A stretch of 64,000 nt of DNA from Acetivibrio clariflavus DSM 19732 (GTDB lineage: Bacteria > Bacillota > Clostridia > Acetivibrionales > Acetivibrionaceae), in assembly GCF_000237085.1 (NCBI RefSeq), contig NC_016627.1, positions 3,472,118 to 3,536,117 on the forward strand. Direction: 5' to 3'. Shown here in pieces: positions 33,652 to 43,263 of the stretch. Under the pieces are notes generated by a model. That model did not search any database and was not told the origin of the DNA. It worked only from the letters and a program-made list of their open reading frames with translations. The translations under genes and the position numbers were made by a program. Numbering within the stretch: the stretch's first letter is position 1; the number at the start of each line of letters is the position of its first letter.

Positions 33652-36600
33652 CTATTCCACCGTTATTGATACATCATTAAAACCCTGATAGGGCATGCCA
33701 GTCATAAATGTGAGACGATGCCATACACCTACTTCCGGGTGAGTATCCAGTGTATAGCTTATTTTCGCGTTCTGCCAGTCCACAGAATCCATATCCAGCG
33801 GTATGTTTTCCTGTCTCAGATTGATAGAATTATCATAGGAGTCATAAAAGGCATATCCCCTCAAGTTGTATTTCTTCCCACCAACTGTCAAGATTAAGAA
33901 ACACGCTGAAAAACCTGAATTCTTTATGTTGCTGTCTTTCGGGAAAGTAATCAATAGTCTTTTCGAGGATGTTTGGTAAACTACTTTCGGAATAATTTCG
34001 CTTTCAGATGTTTCATTAGGCACACCTATGGCACTAAGAACCGGAATGTCATCTCCGGCATAGTCTTTCAAACCATTGGGATCAAAAGTTATGAAGTATT
34101 TGTATCCCTCTATAAGCTTGGGTTCCTTTAAAAGCTTTAAAGTGACTTCCATTCCACTGCCATCAGTGGCATAGCTGGTGCTTTCGATATAATCCTTTCC
34201 TTCTTGCAAAGTAGATGCCGAAGATGCATCAGCACCATATTTCAGTATAACATTAATGTACTTGTTCCTCTCCATGTATACCGATTTATCAATGTCTATC
34301 CATATATATTGTCCGTTATGGGAAACATCCACACTCTTAACCGATAAGCCCGCAGCAGAAACACTCCTGTCAACTATCGGATTTACAATATTCGGCGCTG
34401 CAGCAACGTCTCTCAGTTTCTTACCGTTATAGGAAACCAGCAAATCGTCAACATCACCGACAGGCTCAGATAAAGTAAGTTCTACTCTGCTAATTCCGTT
34501 GTGATTGCCAGTATTATATATGTTTACACTTTGCACACTGTAAACACTATCTGCAACCGAAGCACGGCTCAAGGTAAAATCTTCAGGTTGCGGTACTGAT
34601 ACAGTATCCAGTTCTTCGGAAAAGTGTAAAATCACCTTATCCCTTGCATTATTTATGTAAGCATTTAAAAGATATGGAGGCCACTGATCCAATTCTGCTG
34701 TAATTTCTCCTGTAAATTCTATCATAGTTGGAGTTGCAGAAGTTTTTGATGTATCCCTGATTACAAAATATATTTTAACACTTCTGGTTCCGCCAATGTA
34801 TAAATTGCTGGAAACCACATGCTCCTCTTCATCCGTTATCTTAATATAGGGTGCATCATCCACAATTATCAAGTTATCTCCGCTACCGGAATGTCCATGG
34901 ATGACAGCAGTAGAATCTATGGTATCCCAATTGGAATTTATATAGTTTACTACCATGAAAACTTCCATAGGGTTTTCAAAGCTGGCTCCTTTGAGCTTTA
35001 TCCCAATATCAATACCTGTATTTCCCTTATTTGTACTTGCTTTTGGATACCCTTCCGCAAAACGTGAGTCAACTGCCACTGGCTCCTGCCAACCGCTCCA
35101 CTTGGCATAAAGAGTAATATCTGATGTAACTGGCTTAGATGAGTCAAATTTCTCTGTCAGTTCCGCATCTATATACCAGCCAATAAAGTCCACACCTTCT
35201 TTAATCGGTTCTTCCGGAAGGGTTAATCTTTCTCCTTTGTTTAGATAAACTGCCGATACTACCGATCCACCATTGGTGTCGAATGTTACTTTACAAATTT
35301 TTTCTTCATCATTACCATCATCGGAACCGCTATTTCCTCCGCTGCCGGAACCGCCACCATTACCGCCATTGTTGCCGGAATTTCCACTGTTAGAACCGCC
35401 ACCACCGCTGCCGCCGTTATTGCCAGCACCATTGCCGTTATTGTCTTTTTCATCAACCGGCGTTGTAAACTCTATATTGCTCTGTCCCCCACTTATTGTC
35501 TCTCCCTTGATGACAGAATCAGCCCCTTCGGCTGTTGTTACAGTTTTTATTTCTACCTCTCCGGAGATGATAGTCTTTTCGTTAAGGATAAGGTTTTCAA
35601 TTTTACCCTTTGCCTCTATTGTTATATCGGAAGCATTGTTTTCAACACTGTTGAAATTACCCTGTAATACTATATTTTGTCCCTTTGCAATACTTTCAGG
35701 TATTACTACTTTTTCAATACCACCTCCAACAAGATCCCTTGTTATGAGTATTGCACCGCTTTCAAGAGTTGCTACGGATACTCTGGTGGTTCCGCTGGCA
35801 ACGATCCTGATATCTCCGCCTACTTTATTAACTACAAGAGCGCCTCCGACGGTTACACTGTTAAAATATACGGAATTCTCACCGCCACCTTTGACAATAG
35901 TGTTGCCGCTTATCTTTATATTATCCAGCGTTACATCACCATCGCCGACACCCTCGGCAATAATCAGATCACCCTTAATCTCCATATTTTTTAGGACTAC
36001 GAAAGGCGCATTGATTATAACTGTACCTTCAATAACCTCATTGGAATACTCACCTGCATATGTATATAAGGCTTTTATTGAGTTGTTCAGGATTGCTACC
36101 ACTTCAGCTCTGGTGATATTGGCCTTGGGATTGAAATATCCGTTGAGGTCCCCTTTTACATAACCTTTTTTATTCAAGGCCAATACATATTCTTTCGCCC
36201 ATGCAGAAATCAGGTCATTATCTTTAAAACCTGTTTTTAGATCGGTTTTGTCTGTTTCTATCCTCAAAGCCTTACTTACCACCACAGCAGCTTCTTCTCT
36301 GGTAATGTTGTCTTCAGGGCGTACATTACCATTGCTTCCTACCATTATGCCTGCAGCATTAGCTCTTAAAATGGCATCGGTATACCAGCTTTGTCCCAGA
36401 TCATTAAATACGTTGTCTGCTTTTTCCTGATAATTCATTATCCGGTCAAGCATTACTGCCATTTCAGCACGGGTTACCGACTCATTCGGACGAAATAACC
36501 CATCATAACCATGAATTATACCCTTTTCACTCCACTTTTCAATTTCTGCTTGCGCCCAATGCCCCTGTACATCTGAAAACGCAGCAGATACCTTAGCAGG

Positions 36601-36657
36601 AAGCAATGATATTGTCATAGCTACTGCCAGTAAAACGCTTGCAAACCTTTTCTTCAC
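33652..36657 (-). CDS. SLH-domain surface protein with InlB-type repeat
   Basis: This 1001-residue secreted protein is anchored to secondary wall polymer. A signal peptide (1-25) is followed by three SLH domains (about 26-80, 86-140, 147-200; FSDVQGHWAQ, ITREEAAVVVSKAL, ITRAEVVAILNN). Next is a beta-solenoid-like region (about 205-395) of short turns such as GTVIINAPFVVLKNMEIKG. A Gly/Asn/Ser-rich linker (about 400-450) leads to an InlB-type repeat (TFDTNGGSVVSAV...GWYIDAELTEKFD...LYAKW). The C-terminal half has beta-sandwich domains, one with SwmB-like LHFSEELDTVSVPQPEDF. The start is GTG with AGGGG about 10 bases upstream. The ligand is unknown; adhesion or wall binding is inferred. Confidence 0.93.
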   Translation of the reverse strand: MKKRFASVLLAVAMTISLLPAKVSAAFSDVQGHWAQAEIEKWSEKGIIHGYDGLFRPNESVTRAEMAVMLDRIMNYQEKADNVFNDLGQSWYTDAILRANAAGIMVGSNGNVRPEDNITREEAAVVVSKALRIETDKTDLKTGFKDNDLISAWAKEYVLALNKKGYVKGDLNGYFNPKANITRAEVVAILNNSIKALYTYAGEYSNEVIEGTVIINAPFVVLKNMEIKGDLIIAEGVGDGDVTLDNIKISGNTIVKGGGENSVYFNSVTVGGALVVNKVGGDIRIVASGTTRVSVATLESGAILITRDLVGGGIEKVVIPESIAKGQNIVLQGNFNSVENNASDITIEAKGKIENLILNEKTIISGEVEIKTVTTAEGADSVIKGETISGGQSNIEFTTPVDEKDNNGNGAGNNGGSGGGGSNSGNSGNNGGNGGGSGSGGNSGSDDGNDEEKICKVTFDTNGGSVVSAVYLNKGERLTLPEEPIKEGVDFIGWYIDAELTEKFDSSKPVTSDITLYAKWSGWQEPVAVDSRFAEGYPKASTNKGNTGIDIGIKLKGASFENPMEVFMVVNYINSNWDTIDSTAVIHGHSGSGDNLIIVDDAPYIKITDEEEHVVSSNLYIGGTRSVKIYFVIRDTSKTSATPTMIEFTGEITAELDQWPPYLLNAYINNARDKVILHFSEELDTVSVPQPEDFTLSRASVADSVYSVQSVNIYNTGNHNGISRVELTLSEPVGDVDDLLVSYNGKKLRDVAAAPNIVNPIVDRSVSAAGLSVKSVDVSHNGQYIWIDIDKSVYMERNKYINVILKYGADASSASTLQEGKDYIESTSYATDGSGMEVTLKLLKEPKLIEGYKYFITFDPNGLKDYAGDDIPVLSAIGVPNETSESEIIPKVVYQTSSKRLLITFPKDSNIKNSGFSACFLILTVGGKKYNLRGYAFYDSYDNSINLRQENIPLDMDSVDWQNAKISYTLDTHPEVGVWHRLTFMTGMPYQGFNDVSITVE

Positions 36658-36856
36658 TTGTTTGTGCCCCTTTCATTAAATAATTAGTAACGCTTAGTCT
36701 TTATCGGCAAATTTTTATAAAGTTTACATAATATTTTGCAAATAAATTATGCCAAATACTTCTAACTAATTGTATAGATGGCTTAATGTACATCATTTAC
36801 ATTTATAACTGTAAAGCAAAGCAGTGAAAATTTTTATTTTATGTAAATTTAATAAA

Positions 36857-36899
36857 AGCAAAAAAACCTGTGATAGTTTAATATCACAGGTTTTTTTGG
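36857..36899. terminator. terminator after tRNA-Thr
   Basis: AAAAAAACCTGTGATA pairs with TATCACAGGTTTTTTT; it directly follows the 3' end of the tRNA gene on the minus strand. Confidence 0.85.
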
Positions 36900-36971
36900 A
36901 GCCACTGGAGGGAATCGAACCCTCGACCTATTCATTACGAGTGAATTGCTCTACCCCTGAGCCACAGTGGC
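36900..36971 (-). tRNA. tRNA-Thr(CGU)
   Basis: The minus strand folds as a full cloverleaf of 72 bases: acceptor GCCACTG with CAGTGGC, D-arm GGCTCAGGGGTAGAGC, anticodon stem ATTCA/TGAAT with loop CTCGTAA and anticodon CGT, and T-arm GAGGGTTCGAATCCCTC. The discriminator base is T. The terminal CCA is not encoded. A strong terminator follows directly. Confidence 0.96.
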
Positions 36972-37121
36972 AAAAATTATATCTATGCTGTTATCTATCT
37001 ATAATTGTATAAGTTTTTATGTTTTATTTTAAGCAAATATAAGTATAACAAAAACCATTAAAACGTTCAATATATTTTTATTGCTGTTAAGAAACCATAA
37101 ATTGCAACATTAATTGCCATA

Positions 37122-37157
37122 CAGAAAAAGATTCCAATTGCATAATCTTGGAATCAT
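37122..37157 (-). terminator. terminator of aminotransferase pseudogene
   Basis: GATTCCAAGATTATGCAATT-GGAATC forms an 8-bp stem on the minus strand followed by TTTTTCTG, about 45 bases beyond the stop. Confidence 0.75.
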
Positions 37158-37197
37158 TTGTATATCATCTATTATACATCAGAGCATGTAATCATAA

Positions 37198-38377
37198 TTA
37201 TTTCATAAGTTTTTTAATAGCAACCGATAACCTTTTAATTCCTTCCTCTATTTTTTCTTCGGTAGAATTTGTATAATTAAGCCTCATTGTATTTGTTCCC
37301 TTCTCATTTACATAGAATGGATCTCCCGGTACAAATACAACATTCTCTTTAGATGCAATATCAAACAATTCTAATGATGAAAACCCTTCAGGAAGCGTTA
37401 CCCATAAGAACATACCTCCTTCCGGTTTTGTAGCTTTTACCTCTGGTGGAAAATATTTTTCTATCATTGAAACCATGCAGTCCCTTTTACCTTTATATAA
37501 ACTTTTGATTTTCTGAATATGATTATCAACATCATTGTCCACTAAATACTGATGAATAACCCTTTGAGAAAAATAATTGGTATGTAAGTCTGAAGCTTGC
37601 TTCGCAATTATCAGTTTCTCAATTATTTCACGTTTAGCACATACCCACCCTAAACGCATAGCTGGAGAGACAATTTTGGAAAAAGAGCCAAGAAGTATTA
37701 CATTATCTTTTAAATAAGCTTTCATCGATGGCAGATCCTGTCCCATAAATCTTAATTCACCGTATGGATCATCTTCAATAAAAATTGTGTCGTAATTATT
37801 TAATATACTCGCAATTTTTCTCTGTTCTTTGCTGTATATGTAATTCCTGATGGGTTTTGGAAGTTAGGTACAGCATAAAATAATTTAGGGTTGTGCTCCT
37901 TTAAAACTTTTTCTAAAGAGTCAGTGTCAATTCCATCATCAACTAAAGGAACTGTATGGAATTTAGGCTCAAATATTTAAAGTGCCTGTATTGCTCCTAA
38001 ATATCCGGGTCGCTCAATAATAATATCATCATCTTTGTTTAAAAAAACTTTACCTATTAAATCAAGTCCTTGCTGAGACCCGTTCGTAATCAATATTTCA
38101 TCAGAATCAATCTTTAAACCTTTCTTTTTCAAATATCTATCTGCTATATATTGCCTTAAAGGCAAATATCCTCTGTTGTACTATATTGAAGGACATTACT
38201 TCCATCTTCACTTAATACCTTTTGTGCAGCTTTTTGAATTTCTTCAACAGGAAAAGATGCTGGATTAGGAAGTCCTCCTGCAAACGATATTACTTCCGGA
38301 TTAACAGTTACTTTTAGAATTTCCCTAATAAATGATTTATGAATATTATTCATTCTGCTTGCAAATTGGACACTCAT
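37198..38377 (-). pseudogene. decayed PLP aminotransferase (class I/II, 2-aminoadipate type)
   Basis: Three consecutive frames together read as one aminotransferase of about 395 residues. The order is MSVQFASRMNNIHKSFIREI, ISFAGGLPNPASFP, ITNGSQQGLDLIGK, AVPNFQNPSG, IEDDPYGELRF, GSFSKIVSPAMRLGW (with the PLP Lys) and EGGMFLWVTLP. Three lesions break it. A base is missing near 38170 (GAGGATATT, expected GAGGGATATT). A TAA at about 37978-37980 replaces a Ser codon after IQAL. Two extra bases near 37842 (ACATATACAGC) shift the frame before SKEQRKIAS. The catalytic domain after the last lesion is still intact. Family members act on amino acids such as 2-aminoadipate. Confidence 0.9.
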
Positions 38378-38597
38378 AAACCTATTGTACCTCGTCTCAG
38401 GAATTATATTTTTAAAATGATATCATATTATTTCCAAAAAGTAAAACAAATTTATTTAATATATGAGTGTCCATGAATCACAACCAAGTCTTTAATATAT
38501 CTGTTAATAAATTTTTTCAAAACGTGTAAGTTTCGAATTGTCTAATTCCAGTAACTTTATGGATTGCATATCCAAAAACTAAACTTATAGAATCTAA

Positions 38598-39161
38598 TTA
38601 TGGATTTACTTTAGGAACTGGAAAATTTGTTACCTTCACCATATTATTACCGACATCTATGTTTTCAGAATCTAACTTTATTTCAAAACTATTTATCATA
38701 TACTCATAAAACTCAGTTATACTTTTATTTCTATCTTTTATACGTGATTCGTTATTAGCAGCAACAATATCATGAAGAAATTGTCGAATTTTTGAACAGT
38801 TTAAAGTAACTAATTCTTTTCCCTGATCACTAACCATGAAACCAATTAAATTGTTTAAAGCTAAATTGTATTGAAATAAAGGGTCATTTTCATTGCTATA
38901 TTTTATATTATATTCCATGTATGACAATATCCATGTTACTTTTTCTATAGAAGCATAGTAGTAATTGCCTGACTCAGGATTGATTTCGTACTTATATAGA
39001 TTTCGTTCCAATTCGTTTGTTGCTTGAAATATATTTACTTCATCTTCTTTAGAGTATTTAAGCAAATCAATCTGGCTATTCTTATTTAAAATAATCATAA
39101 ATTGAATAATGTTTGCTAAAATTAATAAACCAATTAAAGCAATTGATAGTGATTTTTTCAT
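38598..39161 (-). CDS. membrane-anchored unknown protein
   Basis: This 187-residue protein has a Lys-Lys N-terminus and one hydrophobic helix (about 5-26, LSIALIGLLILANIIQFMII) with an outer-facing soluble domain rich in Asn, Glu and Tyr. The helix is best read as a signal anchor, since no cleavage site or lipobox is seen. The gene is AT-rich and lies beside the aminotransferase pseudogene. No family is recognised. Confidence 0.6.
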   Translation of the reverse strand: MKKSLSIALIGLLILANIIQFMIILNKNSQIDLLKYSKEDEVNIFQATNELERNLYKYEINPESGNYYYASIEKVTWILSYMEYNIKYSNENDPLFQYNLALNNLIGFMVSDQGKELVTLNCSKIRQFLHDIVAANNESRIKDRNKSITEFYEYMINSFEIKLDSENIDVGNNMVKVTNFPVPKVNP

Positions 39162-39537
39162 AGAATACTACTCCCTATGTACAAAAAATGAGTAGGAAAT
39201 AATGAACACTTAACTGATGTTAAAATTATATTGATTTCTTCTTTTGAATTCATATAATGTTCACCATATGTTTTTTACTTTTATTCCCACTTGCACAAGA
39301 AACAATACCATAATTATATTAATATGTCAATAATATGAATTATAAAATTTAAGATTAAATGGTAAATTATGATAACATATATAAGTTTTCAAAATTAAAT
39401 TTTCATGATTTCTATGTTTTGACACTTGAGTTTGCTACTAAAAGCACATTTTAACAATCATAGTTGAGAAGCTCTTGTATATTTAGACTTGACAGCTAAA
39501 TAATACATAGTTTCTCACTATGATTGTTAAGTTAATA
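39162..39537. other. intergenic with long hairpin
   Basis: No gene is supported. The main structure is an inverted repeat: TTAACAATCATAGTTGAGAA at 39451-39470 and TTTCTCACTATGATTGTTAA at 39511-39530, with a 40-base loop. It directly follows the stop of the SAH deaminase gene but has no T-run, so it may be a MITE remnant or a processing structure. Confidence 0.5.
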
Positions 39538-40848
39538 TTATTTCTCTAAGATTTTCTTGGAAATCTCTTTTACCTTGCTTTTTACCTTTTCCTCATCAAT
39601 TGTTTTTAAAACTCTATTCTCCATAAGTATATTACCGTCCACAATAACGGTATCAACATCGGAACCTTGAACACAATATACCAGAGCCGATATATAGTCA
39701 TTAACAGGCACTATATGCGGTTTATCCATATCTATCAATATAATATCCGCCTTATAACCTTCCTTGATTTGTCCAACTTCATTTCCAAAACCGATTGCCT
39801 TCGCACCGTTTACAGTAGCCATTTTTAAGACTTCCTCAGCAGTAACAAGAGTTGGCTGCATATTCACGCCTTTATGTATCAAAGCTGCAATATGCATTTC
39901 CTCAAACATATCGAGATTGTTGTTGCTGGAAGCACCATCGGTACCCAATGCAACATTTATGCCTTTTTTCAGCATTAACGGCACATTGGCTATACCGCTG
40001 CCCAGTTTTAAATTGCTGGTAGGATTATGGGCAACACTTACACCTTTTTCTTTCAATATATCAAAATCACTGTCTGTCAAATGGACACAATGGGCAGCTA
40101 TTACCGGAACATCAAACACACCGGTTTTCAGGCATACTTCCGCCGGATTCATACCATATCTTTTGATGCCGTCTTCCCGTTCTTTAAAAGTCTCAAGCAG
40201 GTGAATATGAATACCTGTACCGAGTTCCTTTGCAAGCTTGGCCGATTCGGTCAGTCCTACTTCATCACACAGATAAACCGAATGAATCTCTACATACACT
40301 TTGATTCTGCCGTTAGCCTTGTTATGCCAGTTCTTAAAGTATTCAACGCATACAGGTATCTGGTTTCTGACCATTTCATCTTCATTACCGATAAATTTAA
40401 AGGCATTTCTGCATAAATTTGCCCTCATTCCTGTATCTTCAACAACTTTGGCAACAGTATCCATTTGATAATACATATCGGTAAAAGTAGTGGTACCGGT
40501 CTTTATCATCTCTGCTATTCCAAGCATTGTTCCCCAATAAATGTCTTCCTCAGTTAACTTTGCTTCCACAGGAAGAATTTTATTGAACAGCCACTCCTCC
40601 AACGGCAGATCGTTGCCATAATTTCGCATTATAGTCATTGCAGTGTGGGTATGGGTATTTATAAGTCCAGGCATTGCAAGCTTATTTCTGCCGTCTATCA
40701 CATTGTCTGCCTTAAATTCTCTAAGTTTTTCCTCATCGGTACCAATATAATATATTGTGTTTTCTTTTATGGCTATATTGGTATTTTTAACAACTTTACA
40801 GCTTTCATCGCAAGTGACAACATCTATGTTTTTTATAAGTATGTTCAC
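39538..40848 (-). CDS. mtaD: 5-methylthioadenosine/S-adenosylhomocysteine deaminase
   Basis: This 436-residue amidohydrolase is of the MtaD/TrzA family, which deaminates S-adenosylhomocysteine, methylthioadenosine or adenosine to the inosine forms. The zinc site is visible as NTHTHTAM (HxH), HIHLLETF, AAHCVHL and GTDGASSNNNLDM. It starts with GTG; AGGGG lies six bases upstream. It is 94 bases from ahcY and lies in a block with ahcY and a purine nucleoside phosphorylase, all on nucleoside products of methyl transfer. The exact preferred substrate is not visible from sequence. Confidence 0.93.
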   Translation of the reverse strand: MNILIKNIDVVTCDESCKVVKNTNIAIKENTIYYIGTDEEKLREFKADNVIDGRNKLAMPGLINTHTHTAMTIMRNYGNDLPLEEWLFNKILPVEAKLTEEDIYWGTMLGIAEMIKTGTTTFTDMYYQMDTVAKVVEDTGMRANLCRNAFKFIGNEDEMVRNQIPVCVEYFKNWHNKANGRIKVYVEIHSVYLCDEVGLTESAKLAKELGTGIHIHLLETFKEREDGIKRYGMNPAEVCLKTGVFDVPVIAAHCVHLTDSDFDILKEKGVSVAHNPTSNLKLGSGIANVPLMLKKGINVALGTDGASSNNNLDMFEEMHIAALIHKGVNMQPTLVTAEEVLKMATVNGAKAIGFGNEVGQIKEGYKADIILIDMDKPHIVPVNDYISALVYCVQGSDVDTVIVDGNILMENRVLKTIDEEKVKSKVKEISKKILEK

Positions 40849-40942
40849 TATATACCCCTCTTCTTAAAGTATTTTTAAACAATCCGATAATTGCCCATTC
40901 CAAAAATCAAAATTTTAGAATGGGCAAACCAAAAATATAATC

Positions 40943-42187
40943 TTAATTCCAGCTATTTAAATACTTTTTCTGTTCCTCTGTCAGCTCATCAATTTGTACG
41001 CCCCAGGATTTAAGCTTCATATTTGCCACTCTTCTGTCAATCTCCTCAGGAACATCGATAACCTTGTTTCCAAGTTTACTGTAGTTTTTCACCATGTACT
41101 CTGCCGACAAGGTTTGAAGGGCAAAACTCATATCCATTATTTCAGCCGGATGACCGTCTCCTGCTGCAAGATTTACCAATCTTCCCTCTGCCAGAACATT
41201 GATCCATCTTCCGTCTTTCATCTTGTAGCCCATAATATTCTTCCTCTGTTCCTTCTTTTCCACAGCCATGGCTTCAAGTTCAGGCAGGCAGATTTCCACA
41301 TCAAAATGTCCGGCATTACACAAAATGGCACCGTCTTTCATAACTTTATAATGGTCACTGTGAATTACCCTGTTGCATCCTGTAACGGTAATGAATATAT
41401 CGCCGTATTTTGCCGCTTCATTCATAGGCATAACCTTAAATCCGTCCATTATTGCTTCAGCGGCTTTTATCGCATCAACTTCACAAACGATAACACTGGC
41501 ACCCAAACCTTTTGCTCTCATTGCAATACCTTTTCCGCACCATCCGTAACCTATAACTACCACGTCTTTACCTGCCACAATGAGGTTTGTGGTTCTGTTT
41601 ATTCCGTCCCAAACCGACTGGCCGGTACCGTACCGGTTGTCAAAAAGATACTTGCAGTAAGCATTGTTTACAGCTATCATAGGAAACTTTAAAGCCCCAT
41701 CCCTTTCCATGGCCTTTAGCCTTATAATACCGGTGGTTGTCTCTTCACAGCCACCCATAACATGAGGAATCAACTCAGTTTTGGATGTATGTAAGAGGTG
41801 AACCAAGTCTCCTCCGTCATCGATTATAATATTGGGCTTGTATCCAAGAGCCTGAGTTATGTGCTGCTGATACTCTTCTTTAGTAGCACCATACCACGCA
41901 TATACATTAAGTCCGTCCTTTACCAGAGCTGCAGCAACATCATCCTGGGTGGAAAGGGGATTGCTTCCGGTCACGGAAACTTCTGCCCCGCCCGCTGCAA
42001 AAACTTTTGCCATATATGCTGTTTTTGCTTCAAGGTGTACCGATATGGAAACTCTCACTCCGGAAAAGGGCTTGGTTTGTGAAAACTCTTCCTCAAGACT
42101 CCTTAAAATAGGCATATTTTTTCTTACCCATTCGATTTTTTGCTTTCCCGATTCAGCCAAATTAATATCACGTATTGAACTACTCAT
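40943..42187 (-). CDS. ahcY: adenosylhomocysteinase
   Basis: This 414-residue NAD-dependent enzyme splits S-adenosylhomocysteine to adenosine and homocysteine and so relieves product inhibition of methyltransferases. Visible landmarks are [21 protein letters not shown], the substrate region [12 protein letters not shown] and [18 protein letters not shown], the NAD-binding [18 protein letters not shown], and the C-terminal [19 protein letters not shown]. It is the short bacterial form. GGAGG lies 10 bases before the ATG. No S-adenosylhomocysteine riboswitch is seen upstream. The purine nucleoside phosphorylase gene ends 44 bases upstream, so an operon is likely. Confidence 0.96.
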   Translation of the reverse strand: MSSSIRDINLAESGKQKIEWVRKNMPILRSLEEEFSQTKPFSGVRVSISVHLEAKTAYMAKVFAAGGAEVSVTGSNPLSTQDDVAAALVKDGLNVYAWYGATKEEYQQHITQALGYKPNIIIDDGGDLVHLLHTSKTELIPHVMGGCEETTTGIIRLKAMERDGALKFPMIAVNNAYCKYLFDNRYGTGQSVWDGINRTTNLIVAGKDVVVIGYGWCGKGIAMRAKGLGASVIVCEVDAIKAAEAIMDGFKVMPMNEAAKYGDIFITVTGCNRVIHSDHYKVMKDGAILCNAGHFDVEICLPELEAMAVEKKEQRKNIMGYKMKDGRWINVLAEGRLVNLAAGDGHPAEIMDMSFALQTLSAEYMVKNYSKLGNKVIDVPEEIDRRVANMKLKSWGVQIDELTEEQKKYLNSWN

Positions 42188-42231
42188 CTGTCAGATACCT
42201 CCAAATCTTAATTAATGATAAACATCTGTTT

Positions 42232-43056
42232 TTATATCGGCCATATTTCTATAACTTTTTTCACCACACTGGTAAAATTCTTTTCAGCCTGCTTTGCGGT
42301 TTGCATAACTTCTTCATGGTTCAGCGGCTGATCTAATATACCGGCTGCCATGTTAGTAATGCAAGATATTCCCATAACCTTCATCCCTGCATGCCTTGCA
42401 GTTATTACTTCCGGTACGGTGGACATTCCTACCGCATCGGCACCTAATATGCTTAAAGCCTTTATTTCGGAAGGCGTTTCATACATTGGTCCTTTAGTGA
42501 AAGCATAGACACCTTCCTGCATTTTTATACCCACTTCCTCGGAAGCTTTTTTAAGCAATTCCCTCAAGTCTTTGCTGTAAGCCTCACTCATATCCGGAAA
42601 CCTGACTCCGAATTCGTCAAAGTTTTTACCTCTTAGAGGCGAAGGTGCAAAAAAGCTTATGTGGTCCCTTATTATCATTAAATCCCCCGGCTTAAAGGAT
42701 TTATTAATTCCGCCAGCCGCATTTGTGACAAGAAGCTGGTCAATGCCAAGGAGTTTAAAAATTCTTATGGGTATAACCACTTGTGATACATCATAGCCTT
42801 CATAATAATGGAAACGGCCTTTCATAGCAATTATGCTTTTCCCTGATATTTCTCCGCACACAAGCTTTCCGGCATGTCCTTCCACTGTTGACACCGGAAA
42901 CCCGGGTATATCCTTATAATCTATTTCAATGCTGTTAGTTATATCATCCACAAGAGGACCTAACCCCGAACCTAAAACAATTGCAATTTTCGGTTGACAA
43001 TTTAATTTACTTTCAATATATCGGGCAGTTTTTTTCAAATCTTCATAATTGTACAT
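42232..43056 (-). CDS. purine nucleoside phosphorylase
   Basis: This 274-residue enzyme splits (deoxy)guanosine and inosine with phosphate. It is of the trimeric PNP-I/MTAP type: IAIVLGSGLGPLVDDI, GRFHYYEGYD, LLVTNAAGGIN, GPMYETPSEIKAL and GADAVGMSTVPEVITARHAG are all present. AGGAGG lies directly before the ATG. It is the first gene of the block with ahcY and the SAH deaminase and would remove the nucleosides they produce. Confidence 0.94.
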   Translation of the reverse strand: MYNYEDLKKTARYIESKLNCQPKIAIVLGSGLGPLVDDITNSIEIDYKDIPGFPVSTVEGHAGKLVCGEISGKSIIAMKGRFHYYEGYDVSQVVIPIRIFKLLGIDQLLVTNAAGGINKSFKPGDLMIIRDHISFFAPSPLRGKNFDEFGVRFPDMSEAYSKDLRELLKKASEEVGIKMQEGVYAFTKGPMYETPSEIKALSILGADAVGMSTVPEVITARHAGMKVMGISCITNMAAGILDQPLNHEEVMQTAKQAEKNFTSVVKKVIEIWPI

Positions 43057-43263
43057 AGAATTCCTCCTGACATTATTAATATACTTTATTTTTTTAAATC
43101 TATAAGCACACTTGAAAATACTTTATTTCATTATCTCATAGTATAAGTTCCATCAATTATTTTTTTAATTATTAAATTAAAAATATAATGTTTTACATAG
43201 ATTGTCTGATATTTTTATTAAATATACCATAAAAAACTGCTGAAGAAAACAAAATAAACGCAA

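Noticed and set aside
43057-43263. S-adenosylhomocysteine or SAM riboswitch upstream of the nucleoside recycling block
   Set aside because: The region is plain AT-rich sequence without the conserved cores of these classes.
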